64,000 bases of DNA from Pseudoalteromonas sp. UG3-2 (GCF_037120705.1 NZ_JAWLJU010000002.1:3260001-3324000), one strand, 5' to 3'. Shown: positions 1-9,459, counted from the first letter of the stretch. The notes: generated by a model from the letters alone, not told the origin. Numbers and translations are program-made.

Positions 1-1
1 G

Positions 2-394
2 GCGCAATACAATCGTGTGCAAGCGGCCGACTTCTTAAAAGAAAACGAAAAACGCGAAGAAGTACACAAAACCGACTCTGGGTTACAATATGAAGTGATC
101 ACTGAAACCGAGGAGGGCGCCTCGCCTGGGCCCAGCAGTCGAGTCAAAGTGCATTATCATGGCACCTTATTAGACGGTACGGTATTCGACAGCTCAGTAA
201 ACCGTGGTGAACCAATCAGCTTTGGCCTCAACCAAGTTATTCCTGGCTGGACTGAAGGGCTGCAACTGATGACTGAAGGCGATAAATACCGCTTTTGGAT
301 CGGCCCAGATTTGGGCTATGGCGACCGCGGCGCAGGGCAAATTGAGCCCGGTTCGCTACTGGTATTTGAGGTTGAACTGCTTAGTGTAGAGTAG
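2..394 (+). CDS. fklB: FKBP-type peptidyl-prolyl isomerase, C-terminal part (5' end outside window)
   Basis: Peptidyl-prolyl cis-trans isomerase that helps proteins fold by turning X-Pro bonds. The reading frame is open to the left edge (A-Q-Y-N-R-V-Q...), so the internal GTG at 17 is not needed as a start and the gene begins upstream of the window. About 130 residues are visible: the end of a charged helix (DFLKENEKREE) typical of the N-terminal dimerisation domain of FklB/FkpA-type proteins, then a complete FKBP domain with the family motifs VHYHGTLLDGTVFDSS, VIPGWTEGLQLM and GYGDRGAG. The sequence closely follows E. coli FklB as remembered. FkpA is the main alternative; it would have a signal peptide, which cannot be seen here. 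Confidence 0.9.
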   Translation, partial: AQYNRVQAADFLKENEKREEVHKTDSGLQYEVITETEEGASPGPSSRVKVHYHGTLLDGTVFDSSVNRGEPISFGLNQVIPGWTEGLQLMTEGDKYRFWIGPDLGYGDRGAGQIEPGSLLVFEVELLSVE

Positions 395-551
395 CGCTGC
401 TGCTTTTGGTTATATCTGTGGCTCATACTCGGTGAGCCGCTAGCTTCCCCTTTTAATCCTATGATGTTTTTCTCTTAAAGCGCTAAGCAACCGCTGACAT
501 TGCCATCAGGCGTGATAAAATGATCGACTTTTTACTGGTTTAGGGTGATCC

Positions 552-1907
552 ATGAAAGTAGGTTTTGATTACGGTAGCTCGAATTGTGCGGTGGGTGTCA
601 TTGATAATAACACCACGACCATGCTGGAGTTGGAGCAAGGCAAACCCTATCTGCCTTCAACCATGTATGCCATGCATAATAGCCTGATCCCCGCGTTTGT
701 TAGTCAATCGGGCGCAGCAGAGGCTGATTATAAGCAATCTCGCCATGGCTTACTTAATGTCGCACAACAAGCCAAGCGTGACTTAGACCTTGAGGCAGAT
801 GAAACGGGATTGTTTTTTGGCCAAGCGGCCATTGCAGAATACATCGAGTTTCCCGAGGAAGGTTTTTACGTAAAGTCGCCTAAGTCTTTTTTTGGTGCGG
901 TAGGGTTAAAGCCGCAGCAAATCGCCTTTTTTGAAGACATTGCCGCGGCGATGATGATTGAGATTAAGCGTCGAGCCGAAGCACAATTACAGCACACCAT
1001 TACCGATACGGTGATTGGCCGTCCAGTGAACTTTCAAGCCATCGGCGGCGAAGAGAGCAACCGTCAAGCGCTGGCTATTTTAACCAATGCAGCAAAACGC
1101 GCCGGGTTTAACGGTGTGGAGTTTTTATACGAGCCACTGGCGGCAGGCATCGAGTATGAAAGTCACTTACAGCAAGACAAATTGGTGTTGGTGGTGGACA
1201 TTGGCGGCGGTACCAGTGATTGCTCAATGGTTAGAATGGGCCCCAGCTATCGCACTAAGGTTGACCGTGGAGCAGACTTTCTTGCCCACACCGGAAAGCG
1301 TGTGGGTGGTAATGATTTGGATATTGCCTTGGCATATCAGCAGCTGATGCCGTTGTGCGGCCGCGGTAGCCTAATGAGCTCAGGCTTACCTATGCCGGAT
1401 CAACTGTATTGGCAAGCATGTCGTATTAATGACATCCAGTCGCAAACGGATTTTTATAATCCTAAAGTTGAGCGTGAATTACACAGCTTGCTGCGCGATG
1501 TGGCAGAGCCGGACAAGTTGCGGCGATTGCTCACCATTCAACAACACAAGCTAACCCATCAAGTAGTACGTCAAGGTGAGCAGGCTAAAATAGCGTTATC
1601 GGAGCAAGAAGACTTTACCGCAAAGCTAGACTTTATTGAGTCACAGCTAGCGCAACCTATTAATCAGCGCGACCTGAGCGAGGCCGTTATGGCGAATTTA
1701 ACGCAAATGAGTGACTTGGCCCAGCAAGCCATCAAGGACGCGGGCTGCAAACCAGATGTGATTTACCTCACCGGTGGCAGTGCTCAGTCGCCGCTGTTAA
1801 AAGCGACGCTGGCAAATCAGATTGGGGACATAGCCATGGTCAATGGCGATAACTTTGGCAGTGTCACCGCTGGGCTGACAAAGTGGGCTGAGAAAATCTT
1901 CGCCTAG
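552..1907 (+). CDS. yegD: Hsp70-family chaperone-like ATPase YegD
   Basis: Actin/Hsp70-fold ATPase of the YegD group, a DnaK relative of unknown client range. At 451 residues it matches the E. coli YegD length (about 450) and lacks a full DnaK substrate-binding domain. ATPase motifs are in order: phosphate 1 near residues 3-16 (VGFDYGSSNCAVGV), phosphate 2 near 214 (VVDIGGGTSDCSM) and the adenosine motif near 406 (YLTGGSAQSPLL). The ATG follows a GGTGATCC stretch, a weak ribosome site. The stop overlaps by about 3 bases the stop of the convergent mgsA gene, so no terminator lies between them. The ATPase fold is certain; its cellular role is not. Confidence 0.93.
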   Translation: MKVGFDYGSSNCAVGVIDNNTTTMLELEQGKPYLPSTMYAMHNSLIPAFVSQSGAAEADYKQSRHGLLNVAQQAKRDLDLEADETGLFFGQAAIAEYIEFPEEGFYVKSPKSFFGAVGLKPQQIAFFEDIAAAMMIEIKRRAEAQLQHTITDTVIGRPVNFQAIGGEESNRQALAILTNAAKRAGFNGVEFLYEPLAAGIEYESHLQQDKLVLVVDIGGGTSDCSMVRMGPSYRTKVDRGADFLAHTGKRVGGNDLDIALAYQQLMPLCGRGSLMSSGLPMPDQLYWQACRINDIQSQTDFYNPKVERELHSLLRDVAEPDKLRRLLTIQQHKLTHQVVRQGEQAKIALSEQEDFTAKLDFIESQLAQPINQRDLSEAVMANLTQMSDLAQQAIKDAGCKPDVIYLTGGSAQSPLLKATLANQIGDIAMVNGDNFGSVTAGLTKWAEKIFA

Positions 1908-2362
1908 TCGAGGCGGTCTGCTAAATAGCCTTCATAATCTGGCAAATGGCGTTCAATAGGGTGGTTAATTTTGTCACATGCCATGAGTAGATCAGCGGTT
2001 GCTTCGTTACAGGCTACGGGGATATTCCACACTGCGGCCAAGCGCAGTAACGCTTTTACATCGGGGTCGTGAGGCTGAGAAGCCAAAGGATCCCAAAAGA
2101 AGATCAACACATGGATGTCTTGCTCTGCTATCTTGGCACCAATTTGTTGATCTCCTCCCATCGGTCCACTGTAAAGCTTAGTGACCTCAAGACCGCTGTG
2201 TTTTTCGATTAAACTGCCAGTGGTGCCTGTGGCATAGAGAGTATGTTGCTTGAGGCTCGCCAAATGCGTTTGGCACCACTCCAGTAGCGCAGGCTTCATG
2301 CCGTCATGGGCAACCAGAGCGATGTGCTTTTTAGCCGGCAAAGGCTGGGAACGTTTTTTCAT
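1904..2362 (-). CDS. mgsA: methylglyoxal synthase
   Basis: Converts dihydroxyacetone phosphate to methylglyoxal and phosphate, a glycolytic bypass that relieves sugar-phosphate build-up. The 152 residues equal the E. coli enzyme length. The N-terminal KKHIALVAHD holds the active-site His19. GPMGGDQQIG contains the catalytic Asp (Asp71 in E. coli), followed by VLIFFWDPL and the conserved HDPDVKALLRLA with the His/Asp pair. The C-terminus PDYEGYLADRL is also family-typical. It stands alone, convergent with yegD and 57 bases downstream of the lysE-like gene on the same strand. A GAGGAATTACC stretch before the ATG is a good ribosome site. Confidence 0.96.
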   Translation of the reverse strand: MKKRSQPLPAKKHIALVAHDGMKPALLEWCQTHLASLKQHTLYATGTTGSLIEKHSGLEVTKLYSGPMGGDQQIGAKIAEQDIHVLIFFWDPLASQPHDPDVKALLRLAAVWNIPVACNEATADLLMACDKINHPIERHLPDYEGYLADRLD

Positions 2363-2419
2363 GGTAATTCCTCAGTAAGTAAGCGGTGAGCTGGGGAAAC
2401 CCCAGCATGACTAAAGCAG

Positions 2420-3070
2420 TTAAAAAAAGCCCAGCAGCAAATTCACCGCCAAGGCAATAAAAATGACACCCGAAAACCTATCTATCCACACTGGCGCAGC
2501 GGGATGAGTACGAAAGTAACTGGCAATTTTATCGCCGCCATAAATGTACATGCAGTCAATGGGAAAGGCTAAAATAGGGTACAGTAAACCAAACAAAGCC
2601 AGTTGCATCGTGGTTGAAGTACTGAGGCTGCTGTCAACGAACTGTGGAATAAAGGCAATAAAAAACAGCGCCACCTTGGGGTTCAGCACCTCCGTCATCA
2701 TGCCCTGTAGCAAAACACTTTTGGGCTTTTTAGTACTGAGATGGGGTTTTTCTTCTGAACTAAGCTGGCTGCGGTGTAAAGTTTCCTTAATGGTACTGAC
2801 ACCCAAATAAGCAAGGTAGGCTGCGCCTAAATACTGCACTGTGGTGTAAGCCGTTTCTGACGCCTTTAATAACGCCGACAACCCCACCACAGCAAAAATG
2901 GTGTGGATCACGCCTCCTAAGGCGAATCCTAAAGCACTTTGCATACCCGCACTTCGGCCGTTAGCAAAGGTTTGTGCCATTAAAAACGCATTGGAAGGCC
3001 CAGGCGCTACGGCAATGACGGCGCTGGCAATGAGAAATGAGATCAGGTACTCGGGGTTAAGCATACTCAA
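2420..3070 (-). CDS. LysE/RhtB-family amino-acid exporter
   Basis: Inner-membrane exporter of the LysE superfamily (amino acids, homoserine lactones or related small molecules). It has 216 residues, the usual length, and about six hydrophobic segments. The N-terminal YLISFLIASAVIAVAPGPSN carries the APGPSN motif that marks the family, followed by the GRSAGMQSALGFALG loop. A central PKSVLLQGMMTEVLNPKVAL segment matches the conserved G-x-x-x-N-P-K-x region. The substrate cannot be told from sequence. It lies upstream of mgsA on the same strand but there is no functional reason to link them. The next gene, putA, is also on the minus strand, with its terminator in the 180-base gap. Confidence 0.9.
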   Translation of the reverse strand: MSMLNPEYLISFLIASAVIAVAPGPSNAFLMAQTFANGRSAGMQSALGFALGGVIHTIFAVVGLSALLKASETAYTTVQYLGAAYLAYLGVSTIKETLHRSQLSSEEKPHLSTKKPKSVLLQGMMTEVLNPKVALFFIAFIPQFVDSSLSTSTTMQLALFGLLYPILAFPIDCMYIYGGDKIASYFRTHPAAPVWIDRFSGVIFIALAVNLLLGFF

Positions 3071-3195
3071 TTAGATTGTAAATATTATATTTTATACCAG
3101 CCTACCGAAAAGCACTGAGCTTGGAAACCAGTTATATTAACTTGTTGCCAAGAAACGCCATCAGCAACAACACTTCGTAAACCCCGAGGCAATAA

Positions 3196-3221
3196 AAAAG
3201 CCAGCATCTGAGCTGGCTTTT
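3196..3221 (-). terminator. putA terminator
   Basis: Ten-base inverted repeat AAAAGCCAGC / GCTGGCTTTT with a 6-base loop, flanked by A and T tracts, 30 bases past the putA stop on the minus strand. The A-rich flank would also let it act on the other strand. Confidence 0.85.
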
Positions 3222-3250
3222 GTTGGCTTTGCTTTAGTATCACAAGCGGG

Positions 3251-6200
3251 TTATTCGTCGTCTTCCACTAGGGTCATCAACGAGGTATTACCACCCGATG
3301 CTGTGGTGTCGATACTGATGGTTTTTTCCGTAATTAAACGGTTGATCAAGGTATCGTAGTACTCAGCACTGATCACCGGCAGAATAGCGCCTTTGCGTTC
3401 AGCCAACTGCTGTGAGAAGTAGCCAAGACGTGAAGAGCGCGCCGCGACCACGGCACCTGCTAGGTGAGGGTGTGCCAAAATAGCTTGTAGCTGGTTTTGC
3501 TTAGCTACTTGGAATACCCCTTCGGCAACGCCAGTTGAGATAAATTTATCTCTAAACGCCAACGCTTCTTCGTAGAACAAGTCCGAGGCTACGGTGATAA
3601 CCGTATTACCAGCCGCCAGAGCGGTGATGATTGAAATCGCCCAGAAATTGAATGATGTACTCTTATCGGCATACACCACCACACAACCACGTGGCTCAAT
3701 GTGCAAGGTGTTAGACTCGCCCGTTGGACCCGGCAGGGTAGTGTAGGTGCGCATGCGCTTTTCGAGACGGTTCAGCTGAGCACGGGCATCGGACAAGGTT
3801 AAGGCCAAGTCATCTGCCAGCTCATCGATAATATCTACGGTTGCCACTTTAGCCAGTAGCTGACGCACTGCAGACACTCTGTCGTTCAGTGCGGTGCGAC
3901 GCCAAATTTTCTCATCGCGCATGGAGTTTTGCATCAATTGCTCAACCTGCTCAACAGCGCCTGGGAAGTGGTGTATTTGCAGCTCATCAGGCGTTAGGTC
4001 GGTCATTTGCACGTTATCTGGTGACGCCTTTTCTTTCACTAAGCGCACTAAGTAGTTCGGACCACCGGCTTTTGGACCAGTACCAGATAGACCACGGCCA
4101 CCAAAAGGTTGCACGCCCACAATCGCGCCAATCATATTGCGGTTAACATAGACGTTACCGGCGCGAGACATTTGTGCGACATACTCACAACGCTCTTCAA
4201 TACGTGAATGAATACCCATGGTGAGGCCATAGCCAGTGCCATTAATTTGGTCAATCACGTTGTCGAGGTCTTCAGCTTTATAGCGCACGATGTGTACGAT
4301 TGGGCCGAATACTTCGCGCTTAAGTACCGATAAATCTGCAATCTCATACAAGCGCGGAGCAAAGAAGTAGGCGCCGTTTTCGTTGTTATCTGGGATCTTA
4401 GATTCAAATAACAATTTACCGTTGCTCTTCATGTAATCAACGTGCTTGGTCAAGGTATTTAATGCTTTTTCATCAATAACAGGACCAATATCCGTTGACA
4501 GTAATGCCGGATCGCCAACATGCAGCTCTTTTAATGCCCCTTGTAGCATCTCAATAATGCCATCGGCGACATCATCTTGAATGAACAGCACACGCAATGC
4601 AGAGCAGCGCTGACCAGCACTTTGGAAGCCAGATGAAATGACGTCGTCTACCACTTGTTCTGGCAGTGCCGTAGAATCGACAATCATACAGTTTTGACCA
4701 CCGGTTTCGGCAATCAATGGTACTTGGATATCATTACGCTGCGCCAGAATTTGCGAAATCAGTGTGCCGGTTTCGGTCGAGCCGGTGAACATAACGGCTT
4801 GAATACGTTCATCAGGTACTACGTGCTTACCAACGTCGCTGCCGCGGGCAATAATCGGCTGTACCACGTCTTCTGGTAGTCCTACTGTACGCATTAACTC
4901 GATGCAACGCAGCGCAATCATGCTGGTTTGTTCAGCTGGTTTGGCAACTACTGTGTTACCGGTGACGATGGCCGCAGCCACCTGACCTAAGAATATCGCC
5001 AGAGGGAAGTTCCAAGGGCTAATACATAGGACAACACCGCGTGGTTCAAAGCGCTCATCTTTGGAAAGCTCTTCGGCGCGGGCAGCATAGTAACGACAAA
5101 AATCAACGGCTTCACGTACTTCATCAATACTGTCTTGCGTGACTTTACCGGCTTCTTTAATACAAATAGCCACTAGCTCATCGTGATGACGCTCTAAGAT
5201 ATCGGCGATACGACGCAATAAATGCGCACGCTCTTCGACTGGTGTTTGTGACCACTCTGTAAAGGCTTCATCCGCTTTGGTGAGCGCGCTTTTCATGTAG
5301 TCTTCGCCGTGCAGAGGGATAGCTCCAACAACTTCTTTATGGTTTGCAGGGTTACGTACTGCAAGATGGCCGTCTGGTACTTGAGACTCATCAATTAAGT
5401 GATCGTTAAACCAGTTATCAAGGTTTTCTTTAAACGGCGTTAACTCATTGATGTCGGTAAGGTCTTTACCTTTGGAGTTAGGACGCTCATCGCCATAAAG
5501 CTCAATAGGCAGTTTAATTTGCGTGTTATAACGATTGCGCAGCCCTTGCAAAGTCTCTACCGGATCCGGCAAGAGTGCTTCAACGGGTTTGGTGGTATCG
5601 ACAATGGCGTTAACAAAAGAAGAGTTGGCGCCGTTTTCCAGTAGACGTCGTACTAAGTAGGCCAGTAAGTCTTCGTGCTCACCCACAGGGGCATACACGC
5701 GGCACTGGATCCCTTCTTTTTCAACGATCTGGTCGAAGAGGGACTCACCCATACCGTGTAAGCGTTGGAATTCAAAGCCTTTGTTGTCGCCTTTAGCGAC
5801 TTCTAAAATGGTTGCGGCGGTGTAAGCGTTGTGCGTTGCAAATTGCGGGAAAAGCACATCGCGCGCTTCTAATAATTTGATGGCACAGGCTTTGTAAGAA
5901 ACGTCAGTGGTTGCTTTACGGGTAAATACTGGGAAGTGATCTAAACCGTCTTGTTGCGTGGTTTTGATCTCGGTGTCCCAATAAGCGCCTTTTACTAAGC
6001 GCACCATTAGCTTACGGCCAACGCGACGGGCCAATTCAGCGACCCACTCAACAACAAAGATAGCGCGTTTTTGGTAGGCTTGAACTGCCAGACCAAAACC
6101 ATTCCAGCCATCAAGCTCTGGGTCTGAGAACACTTGCTCTATTACGTCTAAAGAAATATCTAGACGGTCAGCCTCTTCGGCATCAACGGTAAAACCGATA

Positions 6201-7060
6201 TCGTACTCTTTTGCCACTAAGGCCAGTGATTTTAGCTTAGGTGCCAGCTCATTAAGTACGCGATCGCGATGAGTGAATTCAAAGCGTGGGTGGATAGCAG
6301 AAAGCTTTACTGAGATCCCTGGGCTTTTCAGTGGACCGCGACCATTAGCGGCTTTACCGATGGCGTGGATGGCTTCAAGGTAACTGTCGTAATAGCCTTC
6401 GGCATCACGCATGGTGCGAGCGGCTTCGCCTAGCATATCGTAAGAATAGACATAGCCTTTTTGTTCTTTCTCGGCAGCACGCTCGATGGCTTCTTGAATG
6501 GTTTCACCCATTACAAACTGCTTACCCATGATTTTCATCGCGTAGTTCACCGACTTACGGATCACAGGCTCACCTAAGCGTCCGATGGTGCGTTTTAGTA
6601 CACCGAACTGTTGTTCTTTATTTCTATCAGAATAGTTGACCATTTTACCGGTAACTAGCAGGCCCCAACTAGACGCGTTTACGAACAATGAGTCGCTACT
6701 TCCTAAGTGCGAACTCCAGTCGCCGTTGGCTAGTTTGTCTCTGATAAGACTTTCTTGCGTTTTTTTGTCTGGCACGCGCAGTAGCGCTTCGGCCAAACAC
6801 ATAAGCACAACACCTTCTTCAGTCGAAAGTGAAAATTCATTTAATAACGCGTCAACTCCGTTTTGACCATCTTGGTCTTTACGGATATTCAACACCATTT
6901 GACGTGCACGTTCCCATGCTCGGCTTCGAGCTGTAACGCCTACCTCAGCCAAAGGTAAAATATGATCAATTACTGCATTCTCATCAATACGGTAAAAATC
7001 ACGGATCTTTTGTCGGATAGGACAGTCAGTTGTCAAATCGCCGTTATAAAGCATAAGCAA
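3251..7060 (-). CDS. putA: bifunctional proline dehydrogenase / P5C dehydrogenase PutA
   Basis: Oxidises proline to glutamate in two steps: an FAD proline dehydrogenase, then an NAD-dependent glutamate-semialdehyde dehydrogenase with substrate channelling; membrane-associated. 1269 residues. The barrel domain has FTVDAEEADRLDIS and RLVKGAYWD. The aldehyde dehydrogenase half has SPWNFPLAIFLGQ, IAETGGQN (general-base Glu) and FQSAGQRCSALR (nucleophile Cys near residue 820). The C-terminal domain ends with the conserved TASGGNTSLMTLVE, the lid of the channel in the longer PutAs. The N-terminus begins close to the barrel-side helices and shows no ribbon-helix-helix DNA-binding domain, unlike the 1320-residue E. 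coli protein, so it should not be its own repressor. The divergent Lrp-type gene is the obvious regulator. Confidence 0.96.
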   Translation of the reverse strand: MLMLYNGDLTTDCPIRQKIRDFYRIDENAVIDHILPLAEVGVTARSRAWERARQMVLNIRKDQDGQNGVDALLNEFSLSTEEGVVLMCLAEALLRVPDKKTQESLIRDKLANGDWSSHLGSSDSLFVNASSWGLLVTGKMVNYSDRNKEQQFGVLKRTIGRLGEPVIRKSVNYAMKIMGKQFVMGETIQEAIERAAEKEQKGYVYSYDMLGEAARTMRDAEGYYDSYLEAIHAIGKAANGRGPLKSPGISVKLSAIHPRFEFTHRDRVLNELAPKLKSLALVAKEYDIGFTVDAEEADRLDISLDVIEQVFSDPELDGWNGFGLAVQAYQKRAIFVVEWVAELARRVGRKLMVRLVKGAYWDTEIKTTQQDGLDHFPVFTRKATTDVSYKACAIKLLEARDVLFPQFATHNAYTAATILEVAKGDNKGFEFQRLHGMGESLFDQIVEKEGIQCRVYAPVGEHEDLLAYLVRRLLENGANSSFVNAIVDTTKPVEALLPDPVETLQGLRNRYNTQIKLPIELYGDERPNSKGKDLTDINELTPFKENLDNWFNDHLIDESQVPDGHLAVRNPANHKEVVGAIPLHGEDYMKSALTKADEAFTEWSQTPVEERAHLLRRIADILERHHDELVAICIKEAGKVTQDSIDEVREAVDFCRYYAARAEELSKDERFEPRGVVLCISPWNFPLAIFLGQVAAAIVTGNTVVAKPAEQTSMIALRCIELMRTVGLPEDVVQPIIARGSDVGKHVVPDERIQAVMFTGSTETGTLISQILAQRNDIQVPLIAETGGQNCMIVDSTALPEQVVDDVISSGFQSAGQRCSALRVLFIQDDVADGIIEMLQGALKELHVGDPALLSTDIGPVIDEKALNTLTKHVDYMKSNGKLLFESKIPDNNENGAYFFAPRLYEIADLSVLKREVFGPIVHIVRYKAEDLDNVIDQINGTGYGLTMGIHSRIEERCEYVAQMSRAGNVYVNRNMIGAIVGVQPFGGRGLSGTGPKAGGPNYLVRLVKEKASPDNVQMTDLTPDELQIHHFPGAVEQVEQLMQNSMRDEKIWRRTALNDRVSAVRQLLAKVATVDIIDELADDLALTLSDARAQLNRLEKRMRTYTTLPGPTGESNTLHIEPRGCVVVYADKSTSFNFWAISIITALAAGNTVITVASDLFYEEALAFRDKFISTGVAEGVFQVAKQNQLQAILAHPHLAGAVVAARSSRLGYFSQQLAERKGAILPVISAEYYDTLINRLITEKTISIDTTASGGNTSLMTLVEDDE

Positions 7061-7445
7061 CCCTCAAAAAATTAGAGTCAAAAATACATGTAATTCGCGC
7101 CTGTTTGTAACGCCATCAACATCAATTTGGCTGTATAACCACATCTAAACTGATGCAAAATCAAGTGATTCCATAACCACCACAAACAGGGAGCCTCAAT
7201 TACGACAAAATGATGCAGTCACATTGCTAACCATAACACACCTCAGGGCGCGTTCAACTTTTAGCCAGAATGCACAAATTAGAGCCTCGGTGTTAAACCA
7301 TAAAAAGTGCTGAAAATACGGTTTAACCCTTTTTGTTAATTTCCGTGGCATTCTAGCGAAAAGACAGCAGAATATGCTGTTTTATTTTTTCGGAATACGG
7401 TAAATTTGCGGGTAATTAAAAACCCTCACAGAATTTTATGCTGAT
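7061..7445. promoter_or_regulatory. divergent putA / Lrp-regulator promoter region
   Basis: A 385-base AT-rich gap between two divergent starts, far longer than its neighbours, with many T/A runs and no open frame of note. It must hold the promoters of both genes and probably the binding sites of the Lrp-type regulator. I could not pick a convincing -35/-10 pair or a clear palindrome. Confidence 0.5.
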
Positions 7446-7934
7446 ATGACAACCTCCATTAAAACGCGAGTATTAGACCGCATAGATATGGCCATTTTAG
7501 ACGCTTTACAGCGCAATGCGCGGATCTCTAATGTTAACCTTGCAAAGGCGGTGAACTTGAGTCCGAGCCCTTGTTTGGACCGGGTTAAGAAGTTGGAAGC
7601 GGAAGGGTATATTGAAGGCTATACGGCACGATTAAATGCTGCAAAGCTGGGCCAGCATTTGGTGGCGCATGTGGAGATCACGCTAAAAAGCTCCACCGAG
7701 GAAGTATTCGATATATTCAAGCAGCATATCTTGGAAATTCCCAATATTGTCTCGTGCGATATGGTTGCCGGTGGTTTTGACTATTTAGTTAAAATCCGGG
7801 TACAAGATATGCGGCAATATCGTGAAGTGTTGGGGAGCATTATTGAGATCCCTGGGGTGGCGACCAACCACACTTATATGGTGATTGAGCATGTTAAAGA
7901 GGACATGGGGGTTGAAGTATTAAATTATCAGTAA
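7446..7934 (+). CDS. Lrp/AsnC-family regulator, probable proline-responsive activator of putA
   Basis: DNA-binding regulator of the leucine-responsive family. The 162 residues are the usual length. Residues 10-60 form the helix-turn-helix (LDRIDMAILDALQRNARISN, then NLAKAVNLSPSPCLDRVKKL), and the rest is the RAM ligand-binding and oligomerisation domain (VSCDMVAGGFDYLVKIRV, IEIPGVATNHTYMVIEHV). It is divergent from putA with a long shared promoter region, the arrangement of PutR/BkdR-type activators that sense proline in Agrobacterium, Pseudomonas and Vibrio relatives. That role is inferred from position. The ATG has no strong Shine-Dalgarno sequence in front of it. Confidence 0.9.
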   Translation: MTTSIKTRVLDRIDMAILDALQRNARISNVNLAKAVNLSPSPCLDRVKKLEAEGYIEGYTARLNAAKLGQHLVAHVEITLKSSTEEVFDIFKQHILEIPNIVSCDMVAGGFDYLVKIRVQDMRQYREVLGSIIEIPGVATNHTYMVIEHVKEDMGVEVLNYQ

Positions 7935-7952
7935 TCCATCAAGGAAGAAAAA

Positions 7953-8699
7953 ATGCAAAAAGTGGCATTAATCACTGGCGCTAGCCGCGGAATTGGCGCA
8001 GCTACCGCTAAGCTGTTGGGTCGTCGCGGTTTTGTTGTCGCGGTTAATTACAAACAAAATGCTGTGGCAGCAAACAAAGTGGTTGATGATATTCAAGCTG
8101 CGGGCGGTAATGCCCTAGCAATTCAAACCGACATTACTGACGAAGCAGCCGTAGTGACAATGTTTCGCACAATAGAGGAAAAGTTAGGATGTGTGACCCA
8201 CTTGGTTAATAACGCCGGTGTGTTAGACACCCAATCACGTGTGGAGCAGATGAGCGCCGAGCGAATTAATAAAATGCTGTGTAACAATGTTACGCCATAC
8301 TTTATTTGTGCACGAGAAGCACTGAAACACATGCGGCGCAGTGGCAATACCGCACAATGTGCTGTGGTTAATGTGTCATCTGCAGCATCATACCTTGGCG
8401 GTGCCAACGAGTATGTTGACTATGCCGCAGCAAAAGGCGCAATTGATAGTTTTACTAAAGGCCTTGCGCTTGAGTTAGCGCCAGAGCAAATCAGGGTGAA
8501 TGGTGTTAGGCCTGGCTGCATTTACACCGATATTCATGCTGATGGTGGTGAAGCTGATAGGGTAGATAGAGTAGCCCACTTATTGCCATTGCAGCGCGGC
8601 GGTCAGCCTGACGAGGTTGCTACAGCCATTGCTTGGTTACTCAGCGGTGAAGCGAGCTTCGCCACAGGGAGTTTTATTGATTTGGCTGGGGGCAAGTAA
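7953..8699 (+). CDS. SDR-family oxidoreductase, YgfF-like
   Basis: NAD(P)-dependent short-chain dehydrogenase of 248 residues. It has the cofactor motif TGASRGIG (residues 8-15), the NNAG motif near 87, catalytic serine at 142/143 (VNVSSAAS) and the Y157-x3-K161 pair in VDYAAAKGA. Several stretches (ERINK near 110, VRPGCIYTDIHADGGE, the C-terminal TGSFIDLAGGK) match the remembered sequence of E. coli YgfF, whose substrate is unknown. The start is preceded by a clear AAGGAAGAAAA ribosome site 18 bases after the Lrp-type gene, so it may be co-transcribed with it. Its C-terminus overlaps the convergent GNAT gene by about 60 bases. Confidence 0.9.
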   Translation: MQKVALITGASRGIGAATAKLLGRRGFVVAVNYKQNAVAANKVVDDIQAAGGNALAIQTDITDEAAVVTMFRTIEEKLGCVTHLVNNAGVLDTQSRVEQMSAERINKMLCNNVTPYFICAREALKHMRRSGNTAQCAVVNVSSAASYLGGANEYVDYAAAKGAIDSFTKGLALELAPEQIRVNGVRPGCIYTDIHADGGEADRVDRVAHLLPLQRGGQPDEVATAIAWLLSGEASFATGSFIDLAGGK

Positions 8700-9239
8700 C
8701 TTATAAAAGTAGCTAGTGGCGTGAAAACAGCCTGAATTATCAATACTATAATCTGGGATTTGACCTACCAGACGATAACCTATTTGATTATAAAATACTT
8801 CGGCGCTTGAGCCTGTTTGGGTGTCGAGTACTAATAAAGATACCTGCCGCTTGCGACATTCATCCTCGAGCTTTTGCATTAAAATGGTTGCGATGCCATG
8901 ACGTTGAAAGCAAGGAGAGATCAGTAGTTTTTCCACTTCTGCCCGATGCAGACCGTTGTGTTTATGGTTCATTGATAACTGCACACACCCAATAATTGCC
9001 TCAGCCAACTTAGCTAATAGTAATATTTTATGTGACTGTGATACTTGTTCGATAACATGCTGCCAATAGCTGGTTATTTCTCGCCGGCTTGTGGTGTTAA
9101 GAAAGCCAATCGATGCTCCTTGCTCTAGCACTTCCTCAGTAAGTGTACAAAGCTGATTAGACAAAGCGATACAATCAACTTGCTGTAAAGTGAGATCAGG
9201 AGATCGAATGGCTTGGTAGCAGACCTCTGAACTAAGCAT
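8637..9239 (-). CDS. GNAT-family N-acetyltransferase
   Basis: Acetyl-CoA-dependent acetyltransferase of unknown substrate, 200 residues. The acetyl-CoA binding motif A is visible as VEKLLISPCFQRHGIATILM (Q/R-x-x-G-x-A/G), followed by LLVLDTQTGSSAEVFYNQIG, the usual strand-helix with a late Tyr. The tail beyond residue 185 is antisense to the end of the SDR gene, so the last 20 residues may be a read-on extension. Its start overlaps the end of the upstream HTH gene by 8 bases on the same strand, so the two are translationally coupled. Confidence 0.87.
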   Translation of the reverse strand: MLSSEVCYQAIRSPDLTLQQVDCIALSNQLCTLTEEVLEQGASIGFLNTTSRREITSYWQHVIEQVSQSHKILLLAKLAEAIIGCVQLSMNHKHNGLHRAEVEKLLISPCFQRHGIATILMQKLEDECRKRQVSLLVLDTQTGSSAEVFYNQIGYRLVGQIPDYSIDNSGCFHATSYFYKLLAPSQINKTPCGEARFTAE

Positions 9240-9459
9240 AGTACTGTGTTAACTCCTTGTTTATTTGCGCTAGGCTCTGCTCAAGCTTTACTTTTTCATG
9301 CATTAAGCGCTGCCATCGATTTTGCTGCCCTTTAGCTGACTGCCTTAATGCCTCGTACAAGCTGCGTTTAGAAACATGGTAAGTGTTTGCGGCTTGCGAG
9401 GGAGTTAACATGCCATTATTAACCGCGTGCAATGCGGTTTCGATTTTTGATAAAGCCAT
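9232..9459 (-). CDS. small helix-turn-helix protein
   Basis: A 75-residue protein with one clear helix-turn-helix (about residues 15-40: NGMLTPSQAANTYHVSKRSL) of the kind seen in Psq/resolvase-type DNA-binding proteins, then a charged C-terminal helix rich in Q, K and L that could form a coiled coil. It begins with ATG overlapping the stop of a 35-aa upstream frame (TAATG), with AAGGAG in front, and overlaps the GNAT gene downstream, so three frames form one operon. I do not recognise a named family. A regulator of this operon is the simplest guess. Confidence 0.75.
   Translation of the reverse strand: MALSKIETALHAVNNGMLTPSQAANTYHVSKRSLYEALRQSAKGQQNRWQRLMHEKVKLEQSLAQINKELTQYYA

Noticed and set aside
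420..438. GGCTCA/TGAGCC stem after the FKBP gene as terminator
   Set aside because: Only a 6-base stem and no T tract directly after it.
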